A stretch of DNA of 64,000 nt. Origin: Hyperoodon ampullatus (lineage: Eukaryota; Chordata; Mammalia; Artiodactyla; Ziphiidae). Made by a program: the position numbers and the translations under genes. The stretch lies in NCBI GenBank assembly GCA_949752795.1, contig OX457061.1, positions 9,793,239-9,857,238 on the forward strand, given 5' to 3'. Positions 1 through 13,531 of the stretch are shown here, one piece after another (the first letter of the stretch is position 1; each line of letters opens with the position of its first letter). Below the pieces are notes generated by a model. That model had not been told where the DNA came from and ran no database searches. It saw only the letters and a list, made by a program, of their open reading frames with translations.

Positions 1-29
1 ACTGACTCACTCGATCCTCCCTACGATGC

Positions 30-130
30 TGGGAGGCAGGTGCTTGACAGCAAAGGAAACAGGCACAGAGAGGTTACAGGACTTGACCAAGGACACACAG
101 CCGGCGCGAGGCAGAGCCCACATTCCACCC
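30..130 (+). repeat. MIR fragment
   Basis: The segment resembles the MIR core: a divergent form of 'cagagaggttacaggacttg...ccaaggacacacag...ggcagagccca'. Limits are approximate. Confidence 0.6.
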
Positions 131-654
131 GGGTGGTCTCACTAGAAGCATCCGTTCATGAGTGCTAAGTCACGGCGCTTTCCTAGCCATGGGGCCACGT
201 AGAACTCCTGGCCATCTGTTTTTGTCTCTGTGATGGGGCTAGTACCCACTTGGCTGGGCGGTGTGGTTCCCGGCAATGCACTTGGTGGGGCCCAGCCGGA
301 AGCAGGCTCCGTGCATGACAGCTGAGTCTGTGACAGCTGAGTCATCAGGGCTGGGGGATGATGGGCCTGCTGTCCACGGGACTGGGTCCCCAGGCCTAGG
401 GGGGATGTGTTGCAGGCTGTTTATTGGCCTGAAGTGCCTGTGGACATAGCAGCCTCCCGACGGTGTCCCTGGGATCCCAGGCCGCTGGGGAGAGGAGCCA
501 ATGGCTCTGACTCGGGGGAAGGGCTGGCATCTGTCCCCTTCTCTGCCCAGTTCCCGCCTTAGGCTCACCAACAGTGAGCCTGCCCAGCATGACAAGAAAG
601 AGACCCTGACAAGACAGCCTGGCACAAAGAGAGGAAAATGTGGGTTTTGGTTTC

Positions 655-780
655 AGACACACCCAGACTCATGTGCCATCTCCATGTGTATTTGGCCAAG
701 TAGCTTCAGTTTCCTCATCTGTAAAGTGAAGAGAATGATAGAACCTTCCTCATGAGGCTGCTGTGAGGATTTGGAGAGAT
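655..780 (-). repeat. MIR fragment
   Basis: Reverse-oriented MIR, recognised by 'cagtttcctcatctgtaaag' followed by a decayed 'cctcatgaggctgctgtgaggatt'. Limits are approximate. Confidence 0.7.
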
Positions 781-1098
781 CCTGGGAAGGGAGGGAGCAA
801 GCCTCCACGGTGGCACCTCTGACGTTTCTGCTCGCCATGCCCCCTGGCCTTTGCACAGGCTCTTCCCCTTGCTTGGTCCTCCCTCCTCTGATCCTCTATC
901 CCCAACCCCCAACTCACTCTTTGTCTTCCTGATGCTCCTCCTGTAGGTCTCTGCCTGGACGTCCAGCAGGGGTGATAAAGCACTACACAAGGGAGAAGGA
1001 AAGGCCTGGCTCCGCAGGAGGACTCAGTAGTCTGGGCTCAGCCTTAAAGGACAGGCATTCACCAAGGAGACAGGTACAGAAGGATGTTCTGAGAAGAG

Positions 1099-1190
1099 AG
1101 AATGAGGAAACTGAGGCTCAGGGAGGTTAAGTCTCTCACCCAAGGTCACACAGCTGGGCAGAGGCAGAGCCAGGATTCAAATCTGTGCCT
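1099..1190 (+). repeat. MIR fragment
   Basis: A well-preserved MIR core, 'gaggaaactgaggctcaggg' then 'cccaaggtcacacagctggg' and 'ggattcaaat'. This explains the short reading frames seen here. Confidence 0.8.
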
Positions 1191-1759
1191 GGTGGTGGGA
1201 TCTGCTCGAACCCAGAGTGGGCCGTGTGGGCAGCGGGCTGAAGGGCCAGGAGCCAGGGCTAAGCTGCACGCAGCGTGGGACTTGGAACGGCACCCACGGG
1301 GCACAGGTACGTTTAAGGGGCGTGCCCCGGCCTTGTGCTCAGCTCTTCCCACGCATCGCGACAGCTACCTTCCCGGGTCTGTCTGCCTCCTTTAGTTACG
1401 GTGCCAGGCCCAGCCCAGCCCAAGTAGAGGGCTCTTCCTGTCCCTCACACCCAACTTTGTGACCCATAGACATGGAAAGGACCACACACAGTCTGTGACA
1501 CACGTCCTGTCCACACCACAGGACACACATACTCAGGTGGCCCAGGCAATGGAGACAGAGGTAGGAGGGCTGCAAGCTCTAAGGAACTGGGGGGCAGGGG
1601 ATGATTCCCCTGGTCACGTCGCCCCAGAAAGGGACCTTACACTGGACGTTCCCTTTCACCCACCGCAAGCTCACAGGAGGCTCTTTCTGTCCCACTACAA
1701 GTGGTTGCTGAAAGCGTCACATGGGGCCTTCCCAGGGCAAACGCCAGCTCTGTGGGAGA

Positions 1760-1890
1760 TCCTGGACAGGTGATGTCATCTCCTTGAGCCCCAGATTCCC
1801 CATCTGAAGATGGGAAAATAGCACCCATGACATGGGGCTCCATAGGCATTAAATAACATATAGAAAGTACCTGGCTGAGGGCTGTTCACA
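1760..1890 (-). repeat. MIR fragment
   Basis: Reverse MIR: 'ccccatctgaagatgggaaa' followed by a decayed 'ggcattaaataacat...gtacctggc'. Limits are approximate. Confidence 0.6.
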
Positions 1891-2299
1891 GGAGATGCTC
1901 GTGAGCTGTAGCTGTCAGCCTGGAGAAGGTCCCTTTCCCGCGGCACCAACGCATATTTTACACCCCAAACACCTCCCCACCTGGAAGACTCAGCCCCAGG
2001 TCACCTTTTCCACGCAGGGAGGGTGCTGCTCTCGAACCCTGCCCTGCCCTCCCAGGCTTCTGGCCAGGGACTGGCACCAGGCTGCCACCCGGGTCAGGGC
2101 TACAGAGAAGTTCTAACCTAGTTTGCAAGGCCGCCTGGCCCACTGTCCTCAGAGGCTCCCATGCTGCCCGAGTACCTCCTGTCCAACGTGTAGCTTCTCA
2201 GGCACTTGGGCTCCAGAATGTCCTGGAAGTGTAACCAAGCAGGACCCTGTGGGATCTTGCCGGACAGACCCCTCCTCACAGCCTCTGCTGTAGCTCCTT

Positions 2300-2685
2300 G
2301 CTGAAGGACCTAGATAACAGTATCTGATGCACATGTGGAAGAAATTAACTACTTGATGATCATGAGCACGTAGCCCCCAGACCTACTGGAGCCTAAGGAT
2401 CGATAACGTTAACCCCTGTGACCCCACCCTGTTACCTCACCATCAACCAATCAGAGAATTGCGCATAAGATGATCACTTATCCTGGGATACCCCTCCCTC
2501 ACCAGGCCTTTAAAAATGCTTTGCTGAAACCCGCTGGGGAGTTGGGGCTTTTTGAGCACTAGCTGTCCTGAGCTCCTTGCTTGGCGCCCTGCAATAAACG
2601 CTGCGCTTCCCTTCACCACAGCCCGGTGTCAGTAGATTGGCCTTACTGTGCACAGGTCAGTGGACCCAAGTTTGGTTCGGTAACA
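2300..2685 (+). mobile_element. Solo LTR of a class I (gammaretrovirus-like) endogenous retrovirus
   Basis: This roughly 390-bp segment has the order of an LTR: a CCAAT box at 2447-2451, a TATA-like TTTAAAAAT near 2510, a poly(A) signal AATAAA at 2593-2598, then a U5-like stretch ending GGTTCGGTAACA. No primer-binding site, gag, pol or env-like sequence follows, so it is probably a solo LTR left by recombination. The left edge is uncertain and I could not find a clear target duplication. The exact family was not identified. Confidence 0.65.
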
Positions 2686-2863
2686 ACACAGTGTCACAGA
2701 AGCACACATGTGCCCTTGTGCATCTAACTGGATGTGTAGACAGGCCCCTTAGCCTGCAACTGGGTGTTTCAGGTGGTTTCCTGCTGTTATATTCTTTGAC
2801 CTTGTGAACAGGGTGTGGGAGCCTCACTTTTCCAGTCTCGGGGTTCAGAAACCTACCAGCCTC

Positions 2864-3210
2864 GGGACTTCCCTGGTGGTGCAGTGGTTAAGAATCTGCC
2901 TGCCAAAGCAGGGGACATGGGTTCCATCTCTGGTCTGGGAAGATCCCACATGCTGTGGAGCAACTAAGCCCGTGCGCCACAACTACTGAGCCTGCGCTCT
3001 AGAGCCTGCAAGCCACAACTACTGAAGCCCGTGTGCCTAGAGCCTGTGCTCTGCAACAAGAGAAGCCACCGCAATGAAAAGCCCACACCACAACAAAGAG
3101 TAGCCCCTGCTCGCCGCAACTAGAGAAAGCCCACGCACAGCAACAAAGACCCAATGTAGACAAAAATAAATAAATTTATTTTTTTTTTAATGTAAAAAAA
3201 AGAAAAGAAA
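2864..3210 (+). mobile_element. CHR-1-type SINE
   Basis: tRNA-derived cetacean/hippo SINE starting GGGACTTCCCTGGTGGTGCA, with the long body containing repeated 'ccacaactactga' and an A/T-rich tail. It is flanked by imperfect 17-bp direct repeats at 2847-2863 and 3211-3227 (two mismatches), taken as the target duplication. Confidence 0.93.
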
Positions 3211-3227
3211 AGAAACCTACTGGCCTC

Positions 3228-4411
3228 TCCAGCACCCTCACTAAGCGTCTGCTTTCTGAATAAGGACCAGGCCCAGGATCTTAGCCTCCAGAGGTCTAGG
3301 GCCTGATTTCATCGTGCTCAGGTCTAGATCCTAACCCATTGCTTGCCCCAGAAAGGGTACCTGGTGAAAATCTGTCAAATCAACACATTTCACTCAATTA
3401 GAGGGAGACCTAAGAGCCTTGGGGTCCGAGCCATGCCTCAGTTTCCTTATCTATGAAGTGAGGGTGCCACTGGCCTCTGCTAGAGAGGTACTGAAGAGCA
3501 GAAGGGAATTATATACAAGTGCCTCCCAAATTAGCTTCGAGGAAAGGAATTACTGTTTTTATTGAGAACTCCTCTGAATAAAGCCTTATATTCACATCTT
3601 TCCCTCAAGGGAAAGATGCATCGTGTGAATCTCCAGCAAACACTCGTACGTGCTTCTCTCAGTAGGCTGGCCTGAGAGGAGACCTGAGATGGTTCTTAGG
3701 AAGTGTGTTTCTGGACTTTAAAGAAGATGTATCTGTGTGTGCATGTGTGTCTGGTTTCCACAGGATATTTTTGCAAAACCACATAGCATAGCGATTGTTT
3801 TATGTACAAAGATAAGAAAGGCTGACCCACAAGCTAATTGAATCATGCAAGTAACTACTTAGGCATGGGAGAGATTCCTACAGGCAGGCTGAGAGCCCTT
3901 GCGAGGGAGGACAGCTTTGGAGGGCAATCTATTCTGTAAAGTGTAACTGCCTCAAGATTAATGGGAATGGTGGCCCTAGACCTTGTTTTACCAACTGAAA
4001 TAGTAAAACAGTTGTATTTATCAGAGACAATTTGCTGCAACTGATTAACATTAATCTGATTTCCTGTGAGTCAATTTCCTCAAGATATAGTAAACAGGCC
4101 AATTACCTGCTATTGACTTCTTTTATTACAAAGATTTAGATATTAGCGACAGATGTACATGTAAATACATGGAGTTGCTGACAATGTGAATAAAGCAAAA
4201 ACAATGTTTAATCTGGTTAAAGGATTTCTAGTTGGTCTTACATTTTATAAGTTTAGTTTTCAAAGGTATGTTATGAGAAGTTGTGGCTTTTTGGGTTTTT
4301 TATGGCCTTGGAAGCTCACTCTTTTGGGACAAACTTTTGCTTGTTCTTAACCCGTTATCTCACAGAAGTTATGAAAGCAAGGAAGTGAATGTGACAAGAC
4401 TGATAATTATT
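3228..4411. other. Intergenic sequence with little recognisable content
   Basis: There is a weak reverse MIR-like piece around 3425-3500 ('cagtttccttatctatgaag'). Apart from that I see no gene, RNA or repeat, only AT-rich unique sequence between the two SINEs. Confidence 0.5.
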
Positions 4412-4422
4412 TAAAAATTACC

Positions 4423-4637
4423 GGGCTCCCCTGGTGGCGCAGTGGTTGAGAGTCCGCCTGCCGATGCAGGGGACACGGGTTCCTGCCCCGGTCCGGGAAG
4501 ATCCCACGTGCCACGGAGCGGCTGGGACCGTGAGCCATGGCCGCTGAGCCTGCGCGTCTGGAGCCTGTGCTCCGCAACGGGAGAGGCCACAACAGTGAAA
4601 GGCCCGTGTACCGGAAATAAATAAATAAATAAATAAA
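4423..4637 (+). mobile_element. CHR-2-type SINE
   Basis: A young-looking CHR-2 copy, GGGCTCCCCTGGTGGCGCAG through the GC-rich body to an (AAAT)n tail. It is bounded by an exact 11-bp target duplication TAAAAATTACC at 4412-4422 and 4638-4648. Confidence 0.95.
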
Positions 4638-4744
4638 TAAAAATTACCAAACAGGTCTTTCCATCCAACAGATGCTGGATGCATCATTAAGTCAGGAGAG
4701 TGTCAGCTCCAGGGACACACACAGACCTGGGTTCCAAGCGTGGC

Positions 4745-4880
4745 CCTTGTTGTCCTAAGTCTTTCACCTTGTGGCATCTATTTTTATGAACTTCAGTTTC
4801 CTAATCTGTGAAAATGGGGATGATATTTTCCTTGTGGTATTCTTAGAGCATAAGTATCAAGTGAGGACATGTGACGGTGG
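4745..4880 (-). repeat. MIR fragment
   Basis: Reverse MIR with 'cagtttcctaatctgtgaaa' followed by 'atggggatgat'. It lies just downstream of the PBX3 poly(A) site. Confidence 0.65.
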
Positions 4881-5079
4881 TCCAGGAGCTGGCTGGGAGC
4901 CTGCAGAAAGTGTAGTCAGCCACTCTCAGCCTCACCTTCGTTTCTGAGTCCCTCTCTGACAGGCCACACGTTTACATGCTCAGACTAACTTCTGGGCACG
5001 CCTTCTCCTCTGCCTGCACTGACTGGCTCACCAGGTGGGGTAAGAAATTGCATCAACATTTAATCATGAAAGCAAAAAG

Positions 5080-5085
5080 TTTATT
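5080..5085 (-). terminator. PBX3: PBX3 poly(A) signal AATAAA
   Basis: The minus strand reads AATAAA here, about 1.4 kb after the stop codon. Cleavage is expected roughly 10-30 bases further, near 5050-5070. It is the last canonical signal before the intergenic repeats begin. Confidence 0.75.
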
Positions 5086-5284
5086 CATGTTTGAAACTAC
5101 ATATAACTACCACGAGGAAGACTTTTTCAATCCAGGGTGTAATCCAGTTAGAAAGGAACACGAAACGTTTTTAATACATTAGAATCACCGCCACAAATTA
5201 TTTTCATGACTCAATCAGTTTCAGAATCGCATACAATACAAAAAGAGAGAAAGGAGAGGGGACCCCATTACACAGGGTGAAATA

Positions 5285-5292
5285 TACAGTAC
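5285..5292 (-). promoter_or_regulatory. Candidate miR-101 seed match in the PBX3 3' UTR
   Basis: The mRNA strand reads GTACTGTA, an eight-base match to the miR-101-3p seed including the A opposite position 1. It lies about 200 bases before the poly(A) signal, near the 3' end of the UTR, where microRNA sites tend to work well. Chance matches of this size are common. Confidence 0.35.
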
Positions 5293-5590
5293 TGAATACT
5301 GAAATCTGAATGCATCACAATTAGTCATCGCTTTTTTTTTTTTGCATGGATTAGTAACAAGATGAAGAACATTCAAAATGTTTCTCAGTATTTACAACAG
5401 TTTTACTGATCCTGTGTTAATTTAAGACCCAATGTTTCCACTCTTGGTTTTTTTAAAAGTTGCAAATGCAACCCTGATTTTTCTTTTAAAAGATTACAAT
5501 GTACATTACATTTTATGAAGGGAAACAAAGAGTTAATTACAAGATGCAAAAAGATAAGAAAGAGACAAACTACAGCGTGAGTATTGTTCA

Positions 5591-5597
5591 GAGGTAG
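5591..5597 (-). promoter_or_regulatory. Candidate let-7 seed match in the PBX3 3' UTR
   Basis: The mRNA strand reads CTACCTC, complementary to positions 2-8 of let-7. let-7 regulation of PBX3 has been described in mammals as far as I recall. Accessibility and conservation were not tested. Confidence 0.4.
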
Positions 5598-5714
5598 TAA
5601 GTGAGCACTCTAAGCTACAGAACATGTTGAAATTCTATTGGTTTGTATGAGTTCGCATGAGGTAATAAAGCTGTGTTTTGATTGGTGAGATGTATAAATA
5701 CTCTTTTGCTACAC

Positions 5715-5722
5715 TATATACA
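5715..5722 (-). promoter_or_regulatory. Candidate Pumilio element in the PBX3 3' UTR
   Basis: The mRNA strand reads TGTATATA, an exact match to the Pumilio consensus TGTANATA. Pumilio proteins usually reduce stability or translation of bound mRNAs. Only the motif is seen here. Confidence 0.35.
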
Positions 5723-6038
5723 ACACTCCAGAGAGCAGGGCCTTTGCGAATGCCCAGAGGACGTAGCAAACCTTGACAAGTCTGTGCAGCACCCAGTGCA
5801 CACCATAAAACCCCAGACGGATCTCGTGGTCATCTCTATCAGCAGCAAGTATCTTCAGCTCTCAAAACAATCTGGATCCATAATTTAATTACCGAGCAGA
5901 CTCTGGGCACTGGTGCTTTCAGAGAGAGAAAAGATGCTACCGGTCTCTGATCTAATTATAACATAAGAGATCGAAACCCAAGTGTGACGAGGAAGATTCT
6001 TAAACACAACCATCATTAACAGGTAGCCAAACAGCTCC

Positions 6039-6044
6039 TTTATT
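6039..6044 (-). terminator. PBX3: Possible proximal poly(A) signal in the PBX3 3' UTR
   Basis: AATAAA on the minus strand 455 bases after the stop codon. If used it would give a shorter 3' UTR lacking the let-7, miR-101 and Pumilio-type motifs that lie further downstream. Use is not shown by the sequence alone. Confidence 0.35.
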
Positions 6045-6498
6045 CCAACTCCATTAGTGATATGAAAGAAGGACAATCAAAGTCTGCAATGGAAATATGC
6101 AAGAAGTTCAATTTAGGTGAGGTGAGTCTTTGTATCTGCTTTAGTGATTGAGGTTTAGCATATATTGTACTTTTTACCCTTAAGGCCAAGTAATTGGCAA
6201 GTGAGAAACCATTAATGTAAAATATTGATAATAAATTATGATAAAATAGCTACAGGACTGTCAACAATGTTAAATCTTGGCCTAATTGGATAAAGTGCTT
6301 TTTTAACATTGTGTGTTTTTAAGTATAAATACAAATGATTATGATTCCTTAAAAAACAGATTTACCAAGTTCTCTAATAAGACAAGGTTTTACAGTAAAG
6401 CTGTAGATGGTGGGCTACAAAAACGCTTTCCTTTTCCTCCTATTGCTCTGAATGCACTTATCAAGGCATGTCAGCTCAGGGAAAAGTGTTGCCAGAGA

Positions 6499-9301
<2,803 letters not shown>

Positions 9302-9391
9302 GTTTAAATTATGTGGACTGTACAGTGAGTTTCCTCCAAGGCCATCACTGTAGCCTCCCGTCTGATTGATAACATGACGGAGGGTATCCAC
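9302..9391 (-). CDS. PBX3: PBX3 exon 8 (C-terminal region)
   Basis: This exon is 90 nt, exactly 30 codons in the long-isoform frame, [16 protein letters not shown] to SPHNLN. The acceptor is CTTCTAG|GTGG and the donor is AAC|GTGAGT, a strong match to consensus. The sequence VDTLRHVI is shared among PBX paralogs, while [14 protein letters not shown] is the PBX3 version. If the previous exon is skipped, the same bases read [14 protein letters not shown] and then stop, so this exon carries two C-termini. It lies 775 bp from exon 7 and 2.7 kb from the terminal exon. Confidence 0.96.
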
Positions 9392-10166
9392 CTAGAAGTG
9401 AGACAAAACAAAATTCATCATCCCAAATCTATTAAAACATCATTACTTACAAAAGGAAACAATTTGAATTATGTGTGCCACGAGGGTTTAGCATCTTGAA
9501 TGAAAGACAAATTTATCAATCAAATGTGACTGGCAGAATTTCAACAATTCTTTGCATATTTAAACTCGCACATCTTTGTTTTTCATGCCAGCCAAACAAC
9601 AACATCTTCATGGCCATGCAAACTTTGCATCTACACCAGCCAAATGAGCATGGCTGTGGGTGAAACTACTTATAAATATGTATACTGGCTCGCCCTCTCA
9701 CACACGCACACACTCCCACGTGCATAAAAACAAGTAGCTGCTTTCCAGTAAGAGGATGAGAAAAAGAGGTGAACCTGGAATATACTTTAAGAACTCAGGT
9801 TTTTGTATTCTGACTTAAAAAAATAAATACAGAAATGAAACAGTAATATATTTTAAAAGCATACACACACTGGCACACACAATTTTTCTCTTCTACTTTG
9901 TTACAAAAGTAATATGCACCCAACCCCTCTCCATGAGCTCAAGCCAGAGCCGAATGCATTCACAAAGTTTATCAGGTTTGAATCATCCAAAGTCACTGTT
10001 CACTTGACTTCTCATTAAATTAAATGGTGGGGCAGATGGTAACGTCCGGAAGCACCCAGCACAGGGTCTGCACGGTGTGCAGACCACTTCCACGGGTTGA
10101 GAGTCAGGAGTTTTGAGCCCAAACCCTACCCTGCTAGAAAGGCCCCAGCTGGGGCATTTCTCCTAC
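9392..10166 (-). other. PBX3: PBX3 intron 7
   Basis: A 775-bp intron with GTAGGA donor and CTTCTAG acceptor. It has a short CA-rich stretch near 9700 and no transposable element that I recognise. It separates the frame-shifting exon 7 from exon 8. Confidence 0.85.
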
Positions 10167-10279
10167 CTGTGATTGCACATTGGCTCCGACTTGGGACCCT
10201 TGGTAAGAATCCCCATTCAGACTCTGCATGTTCATGAACATGTCCCCAGAATTTGGGAGGTTAAAAGAACCAGAAGAAC
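10167..10279 (-). CDS. PBX3: PBX3 exon 7 (alternatively used C-terminal exon)
   Basis: This exon is 113 nt and therefore not a multiple of three. It completes the Gly codon left by the previous exon and encodes 37 residues, [14 protein letters not shown] to NVQSQ, rich in Ser, Asn and Gln and probably disordered. The acceptor is TTTCCAG and the donor is CACAG|GTAGGA. Including it gives the long PBX3a-type protein. Leaving it out moves the next exon into another frame that stops after 15 residues, as in the described PBX3b isoform. The inclusion ratio cannot be judged from sequence. In PBX proteins this C-terminal region is outside the DNA-binding unit and influences transcriptional activity. 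Confidence 0.96.
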
Positions 10280-11534
10280 CTGGAAAGGAAAGAGTTAAGT
10301 AGCTGAATAACAGAGAGCTACACACATAATCCTCAAAGACCTAGAGGCAGGGAAAGGAGAAAAGGTACAGAAGGGAAAGGCTGTGTACAACATAAAGCAT
10401 TTCTAGATCTAAAAGGACGGAGAATAACTCCAAGGACTTAGGTCCTGTGATTCATTTTGCATCTAGGAAAGTCCTATCAGTGGGGAAGCCCACATACGAA
10501 AGAAAGAGAGAATCAAAACAAACAGAAAAACACCCAGCAGCTGGCCTGGAACCATCCCCTTGTTTTCATTTATCTCCAGGACTTGGTCATTAAGTGAGCT
10601 CTTCACCATCACTAACTGTCATGGTGGACAATTACCCAGAGAAGAAACATTTTTCTGAAGCTCTTTCTAAGCCATACATTCTGCCTAACTTTCATCAGTT
10701 TCCACGCTCCATTAAAAAGAGCTTGGGGGGTGGGGGGAAGAAGACAACAAAACGAAACAAACAAAAAAACCCCTCACTTTCTGAATTTTTAAAGATATAT
10801 TTAAACTATCTCCTTAGAAAAGTCCCTTGAATTGCTTCTCAAGTCCATCTGTTTGGACTAGCCGCACATCTTTCACTGCTACTCAAGTTCCCTCTAATTT
10901 TAAGATGTTTCCAACTCCATCAAAAAATGCCACATAAAGTCTGGCCAAAATGTATTGTATGAGCAGCCAAGATACTGCATCCATGTGTTAAATACCATAC
11001 CCCTCACGGCTAACCACGTCCTGATCAGCTAACCACGTGCTGAGGCTACCAAGTCCGCACAGGTGCTAAGGAGATGTAAGGACAGCAGACTCGACTCTGC
11101 AGCTACATCAGGTAGAAAGCCCTGCTGTCCTAACCCCAACATACCAGCTTCATTACTCACAGCAACAGGTAAATTTCCCACTTCTATTTCACTCGTTCTT
11201 TGACAGACCACTATTGATTTTAAAATGACACATGGAACAATATAGTTAAAATAATGGTTAGTGATAGCACTTTGCTTAACTGCTGAATTAAAAACACTGC
11301 TAAGTGTGAAAGTTCCAGAATCTAACAGTACGGAGTGGCACTCACTGTGAATAGTGGGCTTACAGGCTCTGGCCATCCACTCATTCACCCACCCCAAGAA
11401 CAAGTCTGCATTTTAATATAAATCTTCCTTTATAAGTCCACTGTGTCCCCGGTATGGCTCTTGTTTCCTGGTCTGTGGGACAGGGCTTTGTGGCATAAGG
11501 CTGAGCTGAGTAGGGAGTGAGCGTCCGTACGCAC
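10280..11534 (-). other. PBX3: PBX3 intron 6
   Basis: A 1,255-bp intron with a GTGCGT donor and TTTCCAG acceptor. It contains no recognised repeat. Short reading frames inside it extend out of exon 6 or are chance. Confidence 0.85.
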
Positions 11535-11700
11535 CAGAATTTGGCGTGGTGGGCGAGTTGGTCTGGTTGTTCTGCACGGCTGCGGCCACTGCGTGTGCAG
11601 CTGTCACGGCTGTCTTTGCAGCGTAGAGATTGGCTTCTTCCTGAAACTTGCCAATATTCTTCTTGTACCTGATTCGTTTGTTGCCAAACCAGTTGGATAC
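11535..11700 (-). CDS. PBX3: PBX3 exon 6 (homeodomain recognition helix and Ala-rich linker)
   Basis: This 166-nt exon starts [15 protein letters not shown], the DNA-recognition helix 3 with the WFxN core and the basic end typical of PBX proteins. It continues through [17 protein letters not shown], the helix that follows the homeodomain and supports HOX cooperation. It ends in a linker rich in Ala, Asn and Thr ([19 protein letters not shown]), which is diagnostic for PBX3 among PBX paralogs. The acceptor is TTGTAG. The donor TCTG|GTGCGT leaves one base of a Gly codon. Combined with the previous exon it gives an unbroken 63-residue TALE homeodomain with all visible contact residues present. 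Confidence 0.98.
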
Positions 11701-13189
11701 CTACAAACCACAGGGATATGAGTAAGGGGAAGCGAGGTTCAAAGAGAGGAACAAAAATCAAACTTCCAATAATAACTGTAGGACACCAAAGGGAGACCTT
11801 GGAAGACACTCAATTCCTAGCCTGTGATCACACCCTGGGGATGAGGCAGAATGGTGCAGAGGCTCACTTGCTCTTTTGGCAAACCTCTCAACACTCTTGG
11901 AATAAGACCACTTCTTGGAGTTGGCCCCAGTAACACTAAAATGGCTGGGAGCGCTGTTCATAAAAAATAGTCAATTGGTGTATACCAAATAATATATAAA
12001 TGACTACTCCCCTGAAAAGGAGCTGAAAAACTAAAGGAAACATTTGTTAAGTTAGGTAAATAATATGAAATGCTTGTGAAAGAATGACTTATTCTTTTGG
12101 GGTCTGGAACAATTTTGGCAGCTGTACAGTAAAATCATGTTTGGTGTGCTAAAAAGAGTAACATCAATTAATAATGGATGAAAAACCCCTTTGTCTCCTG
12201 CCTTAGAAGATACTGTATGTCTGCCAAGATGGCTGCTCAAGTTGTGCCAGTTAACATGTGAGAAGGTCACAACGTGAAAACTCAAGCAATTCCAATAAGG
12301 TCAAATGCAAATACAGAATCAGTGGCTGATTTCATCAGGTAGAACATACTTATTTCTTTTGCAAACTACTTATGTTGTCAACCAGTGCAAATGGAAGAGA
12401 TTTCTAAGGAGGATCTTGGCAACAGGCAGATTTCATCACATTTCATTGACAGCGAAACTTCAGCCCAAGACTCACTGCCTGTAGTTACATTGAGTGTTCA
12501 GGCACCTGGGAGCTGAGCTATATAAAGAAGAAGCTAAAACCCACACAGCAATTTATGAATAGGTACCCACCTGCTATATAAAAGGCTCTGACCTCTCTTT
12601 TGTTAAAGTAACAGTTTAAAAACACTTTTTAATAATTTCTTAATAATGTGTCAAAGGGGCATGTTGCTGTGGTATCAGGCAGGGTGGGTCACTGTTTCAT
12701 CCTGAACAGCTATTTAGGGACCCTGAGGGAAAATAAGGAATGGTATAAGCCCTCCAACCCAATTTACACCAATGGGCATGCTAGTTGACCATCTCTGCCA
12801 AGTCTTTAATTGCTTTGGAAATAGAACTCTCATTCTTCAAACTATGGCACTCATCCGTTCAGGGAAAGCTGGAGAGCCCTGGCAAGGGAGCCACACGAGG
12901 AAGACAATGCTGGCCTGCAGCAGCCCACACACTGTCCCATCCTGGGGGGGTGGGGGTGGTCACTGTGTGCACATATGTGCCACACACACAGGCTAGCACA
13001 CTAGCTGAAGACCTGTGCAGCCACCATGAACACAGGTTCAGACAGCAACAAGCCAAAACTCATCAGGAAGCAAATACGCTGCAGATCAGGCCTTCCTAGC
13101 TGTTTCTGTTCCACTATCATCCCCCCGCACAACTCCCCGACCCAATGAAGGATTAGGCGTGCCCCTGCCTTCCTTCATTTCAAATAGTG

Positions 13190-13300
13190 GTGGTAATAGT
13201 AACTATTTAATGAGCAACTCCTTTGCACTGAGCATTACACAGAGCCCTTTGCATACGTTTTCTCATGTAACAATCTTAACAATCTCCAGGACCAGGTGAC
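13190..13300 (+). repeat. MIR fragment
   Basis: MIR 5'-half-like sequence 'aatagtaactatttaatgag' through 'gagcattacacagagccctt' and 'catgtaacaatcttaacaa'. Old and diverged. Confidence 0.6.
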
Positions 13301-13339
13301 TGACTGAGGTGGTCACAGGCATCATACCTGTCCCAAATC

Positions 13340-13500
13340 CAATGGCCTTCTCTCTCGGCAACTTGTTTGACCTCTCAGCAGCATCTGATACTTGTAATTA
13401 CCTCCCCGCCACCTCCAGCTCCTTCTTAAAGCGCTTTCTTTACATGGTTTCTGTGACATTATGCTCCTGCTTCTCCTTCCCTGACACACCAAGGGTGTGT

Positions 13501-13531
<31 letters not shown>

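Larger units (their letters stand above)
1..2290. other. Intergenic sequence downstream of PBX3
   Basis: This GC-richer stretch has several overlapping short reading frames on both strands but no codon structure, splice pattern or recognised protein. It holds four old MIR fragments (near 30-130, 655-780, 1099-1190 and 1760-1890). The rest, for example 130-650 and 1190-1760, shows nothing I recognise. Confidence 0.6.
5060..6498 (-). other. PBX3: PBX3 3' untranslated region
   Basis: This sequence continues the terminal exon after the stop codon to about 15-25 bases past the poly(A) signal at 5080-5085. It is AT-rich and lacks any SINE, L1 or other repeat that I recognise. A second AATAAA (minus strand) at 6039-6044 could serve a shorter transcript. 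On the mRNA strand there is a let-7-type seed match (complement of 5591-5597), a miR-101-type 8-mer match (5285-5292) and a Pumilio-type TGTATATA (5715-5722). The 5060 boundary is inferred from the signal, not observed. Confidence 0.8.

Noticed and set aside
4423..4637. tRNA-like start in CHR SINEs as a tRNA gene
   Set aside because: The elements are tRNA-derived but have lost a tRNA fold and carry SINE bodies, tails and target duplications.
11381..11809. 142-residue minus-strand frame over exon 6
   Set aside because: It reads exon 6 in the wrong frame. The true product is the PBX3 homeodomain frame bounded by splice sites.
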